DNA of 64,000 bases from JALSRD01 sp964476595 (lineage in GTDB: Bacteria > Desulfobacterota > Desulfobacteria > Desulfobacterales > JALSRD01), in the NCBI GenBank assembly GCA_964476595.1, contig CAYZCL010000057.1:36803-100802 (forward strand), in the 5' to 3' direction. The number at the start of each line of letters is the position of its first letter. Position 1 is the first letter of the stretch. This document shows positions 25,311 through 34,706 of the stretch, piece after piece. The translations under genes and the position numbers were made by a program. The notes beneath the pieces were generated by a model. It ran no database searches. It saw nothing but the letters and a program-made list of their open reading frames with translations, and was not told the DNA's origin.

Positions 25311-27443
25311 CTACTCGTCGAGCACCTTCCTGACTACCTTCAGCATATGCTTCAGCTTGTACGGCTTGCGGATGAAAGCGCTGGCACCGACCTCGAGGGC
25401 CTCCTTGGCGTGACCGTCGAGAGAATAACCACTGGCGATGATCACCTTCAGGCCGGGATCTCTTTTCAGCAGTTCCTCCAAACACCGTATCCCCCCCATC
25501 CCCGGCATCATCAGGTCGAGGATGACCAGCGCGATTTCCTCCCGCTTCTGCATAAAGACCGCAAGGGCCTCCTCACCGTCTTTTGCCGGCAGTACCGTGT
25601 AGCCGAACTTCTGGAGTATTTCTTTTCCGATGCCGCGCAAGAATTTTTCGTCGTCTACCAGCAGGATGGTTTCACTGCCGCCCTTCGGGACGGCTGTTTC
25701 TTTCGGCGTCCCGGCCGGGCGCCGGATTTTTCCTTTCCCCACCGGAAGATATATCTTGAAAGTGGTCCCGTGCCCGGGCTCACTGTAACACATGATGAAT
25801 CCCCTGTGGCTCTGGACAATGCCATAGACCATGGCGAGACCGAGCCCGCTGCCCTTGCCCACTTCCTTGGTGGTGAAAAAGGGATCGAAGATATGCTCAC
25901 GGGTCTCTTTGTCCATACCGGTGCCGGTATCGGAAATCGTCAAAAGTACATATTTCCCCGGCCTCGCTCCCAGGTGGCGACGGCAGTAGCGCTCCCCCAA
26001 CGTGACATTTTTCGTTTCGATTGTCAGCGTGCCCCCCTCCGGCATAGCGTCCCTGGCGTTGACGCACAAATTCATCAGAACCTGTTCCAGCTGGGCGGAA
26101 TCGGCATAGACGGGGTCCAGATCCTTTTCCAGACGAAGCCGAATCGCGATCATCTTGGGAATCGTTCTTTTCAGCAGCTTTTCCACCTGCTCCACTTCCC
26201 GGTTGAGATTCATCAGTTTCGGCTTGCCCTCCACCTTTCGGCTGAAGGTAAGCAACTGCTGGGTGAGTTCGCTGGCTCTGTTGCCCGCTTTCTCTATTTC
26301 GCGCAAATTGTTGAGATCCGGGTCCCCCTCGTCCTTCGACATGATCAGGTATTGCGTGTAGCCCAAAATACCTTGGAGCAGGTTATTGAAATCATGAGCG
26401 ATGCCTCCAGCAAGCGTACCGACCGCTTCCATTTTCTGGGCCTGGAGCACCTGCCGGTTGAGTTTCTGGATTTCCCTTTCGGCAATGATCCGGTCGGTCA
26501 CATCACGGGCGATGCCGCTGATATAAGCTTTCCCTTCCTTGGGCCGTATGAGATTGCTGCGATATTCCAGGTAGATCTTTCGCCTGTCCTTGGTGAAATA
26601 ACACGAAATGCCGTTGAAGTATCCCTTTTGCAGGATGCTCTTTAAATACTCGCTGACAAACTTCTTCCGGAGTTCAGGCTTCATGAAATCCGCCGCTTTT
26701 CTTCCCAGAAATTCGTCGTCGGCATAGCCGAAGATGCTGGTCATGGCCCGGTTGGCACTGGTAAACCGCCCCTCCAGATCCTGTGTGTAGATGAGGTCCG
26801 ATACGGAGTTGAAAAGATCCCGGTAGCGCTTTTCCGAACGGCGCAGTTCGGCCTGCGCTTGATTGAAGGCGGTGATGTCCCTGCTGACCACAAGGAGGCA
26901 GTCTTCGTCCTGGTATCGAAATACCTTTCCGGACAGAAGAACGTCGAGGATGCGCCCGTCACGCATCTGAAACTTCATTGCAAACCCGTTGACGAGGCCC
27001 TTTTCTCCAAGCGCCTGAATCAGCTTTTGACGGTCACCCGAATCGGGATACAGGTTCAACTCAAAGGCGGTCTTACCGACAATCTCCTCTCTTGAAAAAC
27101 CCGTCAGTTTGCAAAAGGCGGTATTGACATACAGGTAGCGCGCTTCTTTCATCGTCGATATGGTGACCGAGTCCGGCACACTGTTGAAAATGATCTGGAA
27201 TTTCTCTTCGCTCTCACGCAGGGCCCTCTCCAGGCGCCGGTGGATGGCATGATCGCCCCCCTCTTTTCCACCCACCTCGTCTGCATCGACCTGTGTGAAA
27301 TCGCCTTCCCGGTCCAGCCGAAAATAAACGTCGGATGTCTCCCTGAAAAGCGCATGATATTTTTTCCCGAGCCTTTTCAGGGCCTCGATCCAACGCTCCC
27401 GGGTCCAACGGTCACGATCGTCTTCGATGGGTTTATGCTGCAT
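25311..27443 (-). CDS. PAS-type hybrid histidine kinase with C-terminal receiver
   Basis: 710 residues, no membrane segment. Two PAS domains (about 80-200, EKFQIIFNSVPDSVTI and AFCKLTGFSREEIVG; about 205-325, YRDLFNSVSDLIYTQDL), HisKA of the FNNLL type (GGIAHDFNNLLQGILGYTQY), HATPase (NLCVNARDAM, GSGLGLAMVYGI) and REC (Asp in LVILDLMMPGMGG, near residue 640). The ATG at 27443 was chosen for GGAGGT 6 bases upstream. The FNNLL subgroup often signals to a separate receiver. No DNA-binding partner is adjacent, so target unknown. Confidence 0.9.
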   Translation of the reverse strand: MQHKPIEDDRDRWTRERWIEALKRLGKKYHALFRETSDVYFRLDREGDFTQVDADEVGGKEGGDHAIHRRLERALRESEEKFQIIFNSVPDSVTISTMKEARYLYVNTAFCKLTGFSREEIVGKTAFELNLYPDSGDRQKLIQALGEKGLVNGFAMKFQMRDGRILDVLLSGKVFRYQDEDCLLVVSRDITAFNQAQAELRRSEKRYRDLFNSVSDLIYTQDLEGRFTSANRAMTSIFGYADDEFLGRKAADFMKPELRKKFVSEYLKSILQKGYFNGISCYFTKDRRKIYLEYRSNLIRPKEGKAYISGIARDVTDRIIAEREIQKLNRQVLQAQKMEAVGTLAGGIAHDFNNLLQGILGYTQYLIMSKDEGDPDLNNLREIEKAGNRASELTQQLLTFSRKVEGKPKLMNLNREVEQVEKLLKRTIPKMIAIRLRLEKDLDPVYADSAQLEQVLMNLCVNARDAMPEGGTLTIETKNVTLGERYCRRHLGARPGKYVLLTISDTGTGMDKETREHIFDPFFTTKEVGKGSGLGLAMVYGIVQSHRGFIMCYSEPGHGTTFKIYLPVGKGKIRRPAGTPKETAVPKGGSETILLVDDEKFLRGIGKEILQKFGYTVLPAKDGEEALAVFMQKREEIALVILDLMMPGMGGIRCLEELLKRDPGLKVIIASGYSLDGHAKEALEVGASAFIRKPYKLKHMLKVVRKVLDE

Positions 27444-27845
27444 GCCGCACCTCCAAGTGTCCGCCAGCGGGCATTGCTGATGGAGATGTCTGCGCCCGTG
27501 TCCCTGAAGCGTCGTTTGCCGGCGGGCATCCGTCGCCGGGCCGGTCATTCGCCCCCCCGCGGGAAAACAGTTTCGAAAACCCGCAAATGTCTCATCTTTG
27601 AAAGGACGGCACAGGGAACGGTATCGCGAAATGGAATCATGCCAGGCCAAAAGGGGCTCCGGACAACCCGCCATCCAATTTACCCGGTGGGGGGCTTGAG
27701 AATCAAGAAAAATGAATAGATTGCCGGGATCAACCCCGAACCGGCGGCTTAGCCCCTCGAAGCCGTGGGGGAGAAACGGTTCCGTCCGCCGCATTTCGCT
27801 CTCGCCTCCGCGGGCAGAACGACCGCTGTGCGGGTCGCGGCGCCG
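27444..27845. other. Intergenic region
   Basis: About 400 bases between two minus-strand genes. The upstream region of the PAS kinase contains TTGATT and TAAATT separated by 18 bases (minus strand), a weak promoter candidate. No convincing gene, repeat or structured RNA was seen. Confidence 0.3.
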
Positions 27846-28436
27846 CTAGCCCGCCGAAAAATCAACACCCTTGAAAATCCCCCGGCGGTGCTGCAGGATT
27901 TCCGCCTTCATCTGCTGCACATACGGCGGCCGGATGTCATCCTTCCAACGCGGATAGCCACCGCGCCAGACGTAGTCGATGAGGGCCTGGAACTGCGAGC
28001 GGCTGAAGCGGTAGTCGCCCAGGTCCACGGTTTGCCCGTCGGCCGGCACCGAGACCCGGACCCGCCGGGACTGTGCGTATACGGCGAGGAGGTCGCTGAC
28101 CACGTCGCGCGTGCGAAAGCCCTGCGGGTTCTGTTTGAAGTCTTCGGGACGGTGCGGAAAGGGAAAGCGCCGGTAGAGCGCGCCGATGAAGCCGGTGTGC
28201 CGCACGCCGTGGATGGCCCCCATGAGATCGCCCACGTCTTCGGGGCGTTCGATGACGTGAACCGGCCAGTCGGCGCCGTAGCCCCTGCGGCCGGCCGCGG
28301 CGGCCATTTCTGTCAGCAGCCGGCAGAAGTCGTCGGCGAAGAAGAAATAGCGGTCGCACAGCAGCATGTCGGATTCGATGTTGAAGAACCCGAAGGCGAT
28401 GGTCCCGTGGCTCAGCGATTCGAAGGCAAGCGGCAT
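27846..28436 (-). CDS. Conserved protein of unknown function
   Basis: 196 residues from the ATG at 28436 (GAGAGAG upstream; a TTG at 28451 would add five residues). No signal peptide or membrane segment. The sequence is rich in aromatics (GFFNIESDMLLCDRYFFFAD, VWRGGYPRWKDDIRPPYVQQ) and includes a VIERPEDVGDLMGAIHG stretch. It looks like a soluble globular protein, but I do not recognise the family. Codon use and start site support a real gene. It is flanked by the intergenic stretch after the PAS kinase and by transposase-related debris. Confidence 0.65.
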   Translation of the reverse strand: MPLAFESLSHGTIAFGFFNIESDMLLCDRYFFFADDFCRLLTEMAAAAGRRGYGADWPVHVIERPEDVGDLMGAIHGVRHTGFIGALYRRFPFPHRPEDFKQNPQGFRTRDVVSDLLAVYAQSRRVRVSVPADGQTVDLGDYRFSRSQFQALIDYVWRGGYPRWKDDIRPPYVQQMKAEILQHRRGIFKGVDFSAG

Positions 28437-28725
28437 GGTCGTCTCTCTCAATGATTGGTTATCGACAGTGACCGTCCTCAGGATATCAGAAACTCCGCCC
28501 GCTGGAAAGGAGCTTGCGATCGCCCCAGCTATTCCCGGTGAATGAGCAACATCCGAAACAAGAACGAGAGATCGGCGGTTGAGGCCGAACAGGCAGACAG
28601 GCGACTTTGACGATCAGCAGAGGTGCGTTTCGAGAGTGGAGAGGGGCAAGATCCGGCAGAAGACAACAGTCGTCCATCGAGGGCCTGCCCCGGGATCGTG
28701 TGCGCTACTCAGGTCGGCAGGGGGC
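28437..28725. other. Intergenic debris next to a transposase remnant
   Basis: No gene or clear signal. Probably part of the former insertion sequence and its target; no terminal inverted repeats could be made out. Confidence 0.3.
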
Positions 28726-28938
28726 CTATGGAGGCATGATCTGCGGCGGGTGCAGGATGTAGCCGAGCATGTGCTCTAAGTCCCGGAACACCAGAATGCG
28801 AAAAGTGCAGCGCGGCTGGTTCGAGGACTCCTTGCGAGAGGTGAATTTCATGTACTGCACGGTTTGGTGCAGCCGTTCGGTAAGTACCAGAATCTGATGG
28901 ACGTAAAAGGACAGCAGGTTGAGCATAAAAAAGATCAT
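28726..28938 (-). pseudogene. Transposase C-terminal remnant
   Basis: About 70 residues resembling the end of DDE (IS4-like) transposases common in sulfate reducers: FFMLNLLSFYVHQILVLTE, KFTSRKESSNQ, RCTFRILVFRDLEHMLGYIL, ending PPQI. The catalytic part is missing and no start codon fits. It marks an old insertion sequence at the edge of the degraded arsA-like locus. Confidence 0.65.
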
Positions 28939-29045
28939 CGACAGGTTCTGCCGGCTGCGTGCTGGCGGCGCTGTACGCAATCTACTACCATTACCCGTCC
29001 GCCCGCAAACTGCGCTACGAAAAGCGCCTGTTCCGGGCGGCGTGA

Positions 29046-30215
29046 ATGGGGAAACTGCGGGAGACCGGGATGGACCTGCGATCGGTATTCAATCGCCTGC
29101 GGGAAGACCTGGCGGCCATCGGCGCCACCGGGGAGCAGGTGGCACGCGGCAAGGCCGCGGAGACGCTGCAAAACGAACTGGAAAAACTGGAGAACATCTT
29201 CGGCCTCCTGGTGCTGGGGTCTTTCGTCGGCATACCTTCGCCGCCCATGCAGGTGTCGCTGGACCTGATGCCCCTGATGGAACGCGAACTGGCCCCGATG
29301 TTTCGGAAGGGGGGGCGTCGGCAAGTCGACCACCGCTGCCCTGACGGCACTGCTCCTGGCCTGCCACGGCTTTCGGACCCTGATCGTTTCGCCGGACCCG
29401 GCCCACAACCAGGCCGACATCTTCCAGACCCGCCTGGGGGACAGGCCGCACCGCATCGTCTCCGATCTGCAGGGCATCGAAATCGACCAGTCCCGCTGGA
29501 TCCGGCGCTACCTCAGGGACATTCAGCCACAAATCCAGCGCACCTACGCCTACCTGACGGCCTTCAACATGGGGAAGTACTTCAAGATCATCCGGTACTC
29601 GCCGGGCCTGGAGGAGTACGCCCTGATCCTGGCTTACGAGGATATCGTACGGCGCTTCGATAACCGCGACGCCCTGATCTTCGACACGGCGCCCACAGCC
29701 CTTTCGCTGAAATTCTTCAACCTGACGCGGCTGTCGCTATCTGGGACGAACACCTGTTGGCCCTGCGGCGCGAGATCGTCAAAAAACGGCAGCTCATCAC
29801 CAGGGTGCGGGTGGGCAAATGGGAACGCCGGAACGCCGCCATCCTCAACCGCCTGGACGAATCCATCCGCGACGACCACGGCCTGAGACAAACCTTCGAA
29901 GATCCCGGAAAAACGCCGGTCCAGCTGGTGTTCAACCCGCACTCCCCGGCGCTGGCCGAATCACTGCGCATCTTCAACGAATTGACGGACATCGACATCG
30001 CCGTCCAGCGCGTCATCTGCAACCAGCTGCCCCCGGCACGCAGGCCCCGCCGCTGGAAGACGTGTTCGGCCGAACACCCAGGTGCACCTGCCGCTGTCCG
30101 AAACGCCGCTGGCGGGGCAAACCGCCCTCGAAGGCTACCTGGATGCCCACCGCGGAACGTTCGGCCGGTTCCTGCCGCCGCGCACCCCGGCCCGACGACG
30201 GCCGCGGCGCCGTAA
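29046..30215 (+). pseudogene. ArsA/Get3-like ATPase locus, frameshifted
   Basis: The first 90 residues (MDLRSVFNRLREDL, ENIFGLLVLGSFVGIPSPPM) resemble a small protein normally encoded before such ATPases. At the run of seven G near 29310 the frame changes and the P-loop KGGVGKSTTAAL follows, then LIVSPDPAHNQADIFQ, YSPGLEEYALILAYED and IFDTAPTALSLKFFNL. Further frame changes occur near 29735, 30045 and 30080 before VHLPLSETPLAGQTALEGYL. The order matches an ArsA-type anion-pump or membrane-insertion ATPase. At least four indels, most in short runs, inactivate it or reflect sequencing errors. Confidence 0.7.
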
Positions 30216-30277
30216 TAGGTCCGCCGCCCGCAGGGACCGAAAGGCCCGGGCGGCGGGCCCCGCCGCAGGCCGGCGGG

Positions 30278-31441
30278 TCACCCCCTCTCGGGGGATTCGG
30301 CGGGCGGCGGCCGGCGCGGGATGGTGATGGTGAACAGCGAACCCCGGCCGGGGGTGGAAGAGACTTCGATGCCCCCCCCGTGCTGGCGCACGATGTGGTT
30401 GGCGATGAACAGCCCCAGCCCCGTGCCGCGCGCCCCCTTGGAGGAGAAAAAGAGGGTGAAGATCTTTTCGCGTGTCTCCAAGTCCATGCCCACGCCGTTG
30501 TCCTCCACCGTGAAGCGCACCTCGCGGTCGTCGGCGCTGCAGCCGAAGACGACGCTCTTGCGGCGGGCTCCGTCCTCCCTGAGGCAGGCGTCGGCGGCGT
30601 TTTCCAGGATGTTGACCAGCGCCGAGCGCAGCAGATCGGCGTCGGCCTGGAAAGTGCCGGCCGAAGAGGCGAAGCGTGTCTGCAGATCGATCCCCCGGGC
30701 CTCGAAGTGCGGCCGCATGGTGGCGGCCACATCTGTGCAGAAATCGCACGCGTCCGTGGGCCGCCGGTCCAGCTGGCGGTCCTTGGCGTAGAAGAGGATG
30801 TCCATCACCATCTTGCGGATGCGTTCAACCGTCAGCTTGACCGTCCGACGGCCCTCCTCGATGCGTTTGCAGTCGTTCTTCTCGATGCCCGTGTCCAACA
30901 GGTACATGCCGCCGTCCAGGCCGGTGAGCAGCCCTTTCATGCTGTGGGAAATGGAGCCGATCATCAGCCCCAGGGAGGCCAGGTGGTCCTGCAGCTGGGT
31001 CTTTTCCCGTACCAGGGTTTCCAGGTGCTCGGTATACTCGCGCAACCGGGTGCGCATCAGGATGCGTTCCCGCACCCGTTTCAGGGCGATCTCCAGGGCA
31101 TCCACGTTGATGGGCTTGGTGATGAAATCCGAGGCCTCGTACTTGAGGCTCTTGACCGCCAGGTCCATGTCGCCGTGGCCGGTGATCATGACCACCTCGG
31201 TCTCCGGGTCGGCCTGCTTGATGCGGCGCAGCAGTTCGATGCCGTCCATGGCGGGCATCTTAATGTCGGTGAGCACGATGGGCGGACGCTTCTGGCCGAA
31301 GATTTCCAGGGCCGCCCGACCGTTTTCTGCCGTCAGCACCTCGTAGCCCATGTCGGCCAAGGCGATGCCCAGCACGTCGCGGATGTCCTCCTCGTCATCC
31401 ACCAGCAGGATCCGGATGCTCGTTTCCTTCGGGTTGGTCAT
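30278..31441 (-). CDS. Receiver-histidine kinase hybrid (REC first)
   Basis: 387 residues. N-terminal REC (DDEEDIRD; Asp in IVLTDIKMPAMDG; ITKPINVDALE), a coiled linker, a HisKA-like helix (GLMIGSISHSMKGLLTGLDG) and HATPase (NILENAADACL, DNGVGMDL, GTGLGLFIANHIV). Its start overlaps the upstream kinase gene by 47 bases, so it is co-translated with it and probably receives the phosphoryl group from it, then signals through its own kinase domain. No DNA-binding domain. Confidence 0.88.
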   Translation of the reverse strand: MTNPKETSIRILLVDDEEDIRDVLGIALADMGYEVLTAENGRAALEIFGQKRPPIVLTDIKMPAMDGIELLRRIKQADPETEVVMITGHGDMDLAVKSLKYEASDFITKPINVDALEIALKRVRERILMRTRLREYTEHLETLVREKTQLQDHLASLGLMIGSISHSMKGLLTGLDGGMYLLDTGIEKNDCKRIEEGRRTVKLTVERIRKMVMDILFYAKDRQLDRRPTDACDFCTDVAATMRPHFEARGIDLQTRFASSAGTFQADADLLRSALVNILENAADACLREDGARRKSVVFGCSADDREVRFTVEDNGVGMDLETREKIFTLFFSSKGARGTGLGLFIANHIVRQHGGGIEVSSTPGRGSLFTITIPRRPPPAESPERG

Positions 31442-33713
31442 TTTTCTCCTGAACGGGAAAGGTGAGTATGAAACAGGTTCCCTCGCCGGGCACCGACGTC
31501 ACCTCGATCCGGCCGCCGCACTCGCGCACGATGCCGTAGCTGATGGAAAGCCCCAGCCCGGTGCCCTTGCCGACCTCCTTGGTGGTGAAAAAAGGCTCGA
31601 AGATCTTGTTGGCGACTTCCGGAGAGATGCCCGTGCCCGTGTCGCACACCCGGCAGACCACCCGTCCGTCGCGCCGCCGGGCGCTGAGGGTGATCCGCCG
31701 GGGGCCGTCGGTAGCGGCGCTCGAGCGCTGCTTCTCCTCGATGGCGTCGCGCGCGTTGACCAGCAGGTTGATGAACACCTGCTCCAGCCGCCCCGGGTCG
31801 GCGTTGATTTTGGGCAGATGCGTCTCGATCTCCCAGACCACCTCGATGCCGCGCACCTTGAGCTGCTGGCTGAAGATGTCGTGGGCGCTGCGCATGACGT
31901 CGACCACCTGGACGCGTTCGAGCTTCAGCTCCGACTTGCGGGCGAACTGGCGCATGTGGCTGATGATCTTGGCGGCGCGGTCCACGTTGCGGTCCACCTT
32001 CTCCAGCATGCCCGCCAGGATCCCGCCCTCGATGGGCTCCTGCCGGCGGATCTTCCTCAGGCAGAAACTGCTGGCGGTCTTGATGACTGACAGCGGCTGG
32101 TTGAGCTCGTGAGCCACTCCGGTGGCCATCTCGCCCAAGGTGGCCATCTTGCTGGCCTGGATGAGCTGCTGTTCGGCCTCCAGGCGTTTGGTGATGTCGC
32201 CGGTGGTCACCAGCAGCACCTTCTTGCCGAAGTACTCCGAAGGCGAGACGCGGATGGTGACGTAAAGGTTTCGACCGTCGCGATGGACGTGTTTGACCTG
32301 GTTGATGACCGAAGCGGTCATCATCTTGAAAGCATAGTAATCACGCTCGTCCTTCCGGAACAGATCGAGGAAACGACGCCCCTGGAGATCCTCGGGTGGA
32401 TATCCGTATACCTTCTTGACGCTCTCGTTGCAGTCCAGAATCTCCAAAGTCTCGGTATCGAGCACGAACACCGGGTTGGGGATATTGTTGAAGATGTCGT
32501 GGTACTTCTTCTCCGAGCGCTCCAGCTCCTCCTCCAGCCGCTTGCGCGAGGTGATGTCCAGGCTCATCTCCATGGCGGCCACGATCTCGCCCTTTTCGTT
32601 CTTCAGGGGAGAGGTAGTAAAGATCCAGTGGGTCAGGCTGCCGTCCTTGTCGATGCCGCTCTCCTCGCCGGAATGCGACAGGCCGTCTTCGAAGGTCTTC
32701 TCCACCGGGCAGTCCACGCACTTCTCGGTGCGCCCCTTGTAGGCCTGGTAGCAGAAGTCTCCGGGCTGGGGGTCGAAGCGCTCCGCGAACTCGCGGTTGT
32801 AGCGCAGCAGCCGGAAGTCGCGGTCCTGCACGGTGATCAGGCAGGGCACCTGCTCGAAGAGTTCCTGGTACTCGTTGCGCTGGCGGTTGAGTTTGTTGTA
32901 GCTTTCCCAGATCTGCTGCCCCATGTGATTGATGGCCGAGGCCAGCTGGCCCATCTCGTCTTGCTGGTCGATCTCCACGCGGCTTTGGTAATCGCCCTGC
33001 GCGATGCGCTCGGTGCCCTCGATAAGACGACGGATGGGGCGGTTGACGAACTTGAGAAAGAACAAGAAAATGAACGTCGACATGATCAGGAAAATCAGCA
33101 CGGCCAGGGAGATGATACCCCGCTCGGCCTGCCGCACCTCGCGGTCGGTGTCCTTGAGCGAGACCACCACGTCCAGGGCCCCCAAGATCTTCTTGCCCGC
33201 CGGGTGCACGTGACATGCATCGGTGGCGCAGCCGGGGTCGTTGCGGATGGGGCTGATGATGCCCAGCAGGCGGTGCCCGTCGGGAGCGTGAAAAATGCGG
33301 ATGCGCCGGGACAGGTCCAGGTGGGTGGAGGGCGGGTCGGTGCGGTGGCAGATGTCGCAGGCCTCGGCCTTGATGTTGGTGCGCTGCTCGAGTTCGGCCG
33401 GCCGGTTGGAAAACTTGATCTCGCCCAGTTTGTTGTAAATGCGAATGTTCTCGATCTCCCTTTGGCGGGCGATGTTCCGGATGATCTGGTTGATGTCATC
33501 GCGGGAGTTGAGCATCATAGCGTAGTGGGTGCCCAGCAGGATGGTATTGCTCAGACGGTCGGTGCCGCGCACGATCTCGCGCATGGCCCGCTGCTTCTGG
33601 TCCTTGATGTTGAAGTAGGCCCAGGCCGAGATGGTCACCAGCAGGGTCAGCCCCACGGTCAGGATCAGCTTGGGCAGCAACCCGCTGGTGATTTTCTTCA
33701 GAAAAGCGATCAT
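31395..33713 (-). CDS. Membrane sensor kinase with two periplasmic haem c motifs
   Basis: About 772 residues. Transmembrane segments at about 13-33 and 199-221 enclose a periplasmic domain with a CDICH (residues 119-123) and a CATDACH (162-168) motif, i.e. one CXXCH and one CX4CH haem c site. HAMP, a Cys-containing PAS (FCYQAYKGRTEKCVDCPV), a second PAS (YHDIFNNIPNPVFVLDTE), HisKA (GEMATGVAHELNQPLSVIKT) and HATPase (NLLVNARDAI, GTGLGLSISYGI) follow. Start ATG at 33713 with AGGA upstream. Haem in the sensor domain suggests redox, NO or O2 sensing. It lies between an HdrB-like gene and a REC-kinase gene on one strand. Confidence 0.88.
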   Translation of the reverse strand: MIAFLKKITSGLLPKLILTVGLTLLVTISAWAYFNIKDQKQRAMREIVRGTDRLSNTILLGTHYAMMLNSRDDINQIIRNIARQREIENIRIYNKLGEIKFSNRPAELEQRTNIKAEACDICHRTDPPSTHLDLSRRIRIFHAPDGHRLLGIISPIRNDPGCATDACHVHPAGKKILGALDVVVSLKDTDREVRQAERGIISLAVLIFLIMSTFIFLFFLKFVNRPIRRLIEGTERIAQGDYQSRVEIDQQDEMGQLASAINHMGQQIWESYNKLNRQRNEYQELFEQVPCLITVQDRDFRLLRYNREFAERFDPQPGDFCYQAYKGRTEKCVDCPVEKTFEDGLSHSGEESGIDKDGSLTHWIFTTSPLKNEKGEIVAAMEMSLDITSRKRLEEELERSEKKYHDIFNNIPNPVFVLDTETLEILDCNESVKKVYGYPPEDLQGRRFLDLFRKDERDYYAFKMMTASVINQVKHVHRDGRNLYVTIRVSPSEYFGKKVLLVTTGDITKRLEAEQQLIQASKMATLGEMATGVAHELNQPLSVIKTASSFCLRKIRRQEPIEGGILAGMLEKVDRNVDRAAKIISHMRQFARKSELKLERVQVVDVMRSAHDIFSQQLKVRGIEVVWEIETHLPKINADPGRLEQVFINLLVNARDAIEEKQRSSAATDGPRRITLSARRRDGRVVCRVCDTGTGISPEVANKIFEPFFTTKEVGKGTGLGLSISYGIVRECGGRIEVTSVPGEGTCFILTFPVQEKNDQPEGNEHPDPAGG

Positions 33714-33797
33714 CGGAGGTCCTGATGCCTTCAACGGGGTTCCGGCCCTCCCGCCCGACCGTCGGGGACCGGCCGCGGATGGCCGTCCGGTGCGGGA

Positions 33798-34640
33798 TCA
33801 GGCCGCCAAGCGCTCGATGAATCCGGCCGGCACGGCCAGGTTGAGGTCCAACCCCAGCGCCTCGGGCGCCAGCCCCAGCAGCTGGGGCAGGTAGAGCACG
33901 GGAATCACCAGATCCCTGCCGGCGACACGCGAAGCCTTGCGCTGGCAAGCCTCCAGGTTCATCTGGCACATGGGGCAAACCGTCACCACGGCGTCGGCAC
34001 CGCGCACATCGTCCAGGATGGCGGCCACCAGTTGCAGCCCCACCGCCGTTTTGGTGTTCATGTGCGACGCCCCGCAACAGCGCGCCGCCATGGCAAAGGG
34101 GTGCACCTCGGCATCGGTGGCCGCGATGACGGCCTCCACGGAACGCGGGGCCTTCGGGTCGTCGAACACCCGATACGACCGCAGTCACTGGCAGCCATAG
34201 TACGGTGCGATGCGCAGTCCGTCAAGCCGTCTTTTGCGGTTTTGGCGGAGGGCTCCGCCCCAATGTCACGGCTGACGACGTCCAGCAGGTGCCGGGGGGG
34301 GATGCGCCCCAGCGTCAGGTCCTCGACCTCCAGCACTGCGTTGAGCCGCATTTTGAGACGGTCGTCGTCACCCGCCCACTGCGCCACGCGTTTGAGGTTC
34401 AGGTAGCAGGCGCTGCCGGGAGCCAGGACCTCTCGGTCCCCGGCGGCCCGTGCCGCCAGCGCCAGCAACAGCAGATCGCTGGCGGCCTCGGCGGCGCTGG
34501 CCCCGCAGCAGGTCCAGCCGGGGATCTCGGTGAGTTCCACCTCCAGCGCCTGCATGAGCGTCCGCGTGGACAGGTCGTACTCCTTGGCCAAGCCCAGGAT
34601 GACGGTCGCGCGGGGCGGGGCCGCAGGGAGGGGTTTTCAT
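33798..34640 (-). pseudogene. HdrB-like CCG-domain gene with in-frame UGA and frameshifts
   Basis: The 5' part (AKEYDLSTRTLMQALEVEL, PGWTCCGASAAEA, SACYLNLKRVA) and 3' part (YYGCQ, UGA at 34187-34185, LRSYRVFDDP, ARCCGASHMNTK, VTVCPMCQMNLEA) are in different frames. They join if one A is missing in the A4 run at about 34233-34236. The UGA sits next to the conserved YYGC cysteine of the second CCG domain, and a SECIS-like hairpin follows, so it may encode selenocysteine. The first CCG domain has lost ligands (expected CxxC reads GSAC; the N-terminal GC reads GL). HdrB is the disulfide-reducing subunit of Hdr. No hdrC is adjacent. The start (ATG 34640) needs another frame change. Confidence 0.65.
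34154..34173 (-). promoter_or_regulatory. Putative bacterial SECIS hairpin of the HdrB-like gene
   Basis: UCGGGU / ACCCGA forms a perfect 6-bp stem with loop GUUCGACG, starting 11 bases after the UGA. The GU at the loop and its distance fit bacterial SECIS elements. Confidence 0.5.
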
Positions 34641-34706
34641 TACCGGCAAAACCCTGTATGCAGTCATTGGACGACCATCCGGCAACGACATCGGGAGGAA
34701 CCACCA

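Noticed and set aside
28450..28451. TTG start for the hypothetical gene at 27846
   Set aside because: The ATG at 28436 has a better-placed GAGAGAG site.
28955..29043. Plus-strand peptide ending YHYPSARKLRYEKRLFRAA as a gene
   Set aside because: Too short, no start or ribosome site; at most the tail of a lost gene beside the transposase remnant.
29300..29320. Programmed frameshift at the G7 run in the arsA-like gene
   Set aside because: Several further frame changes follow in the same gene, so recoding cannot explain it.
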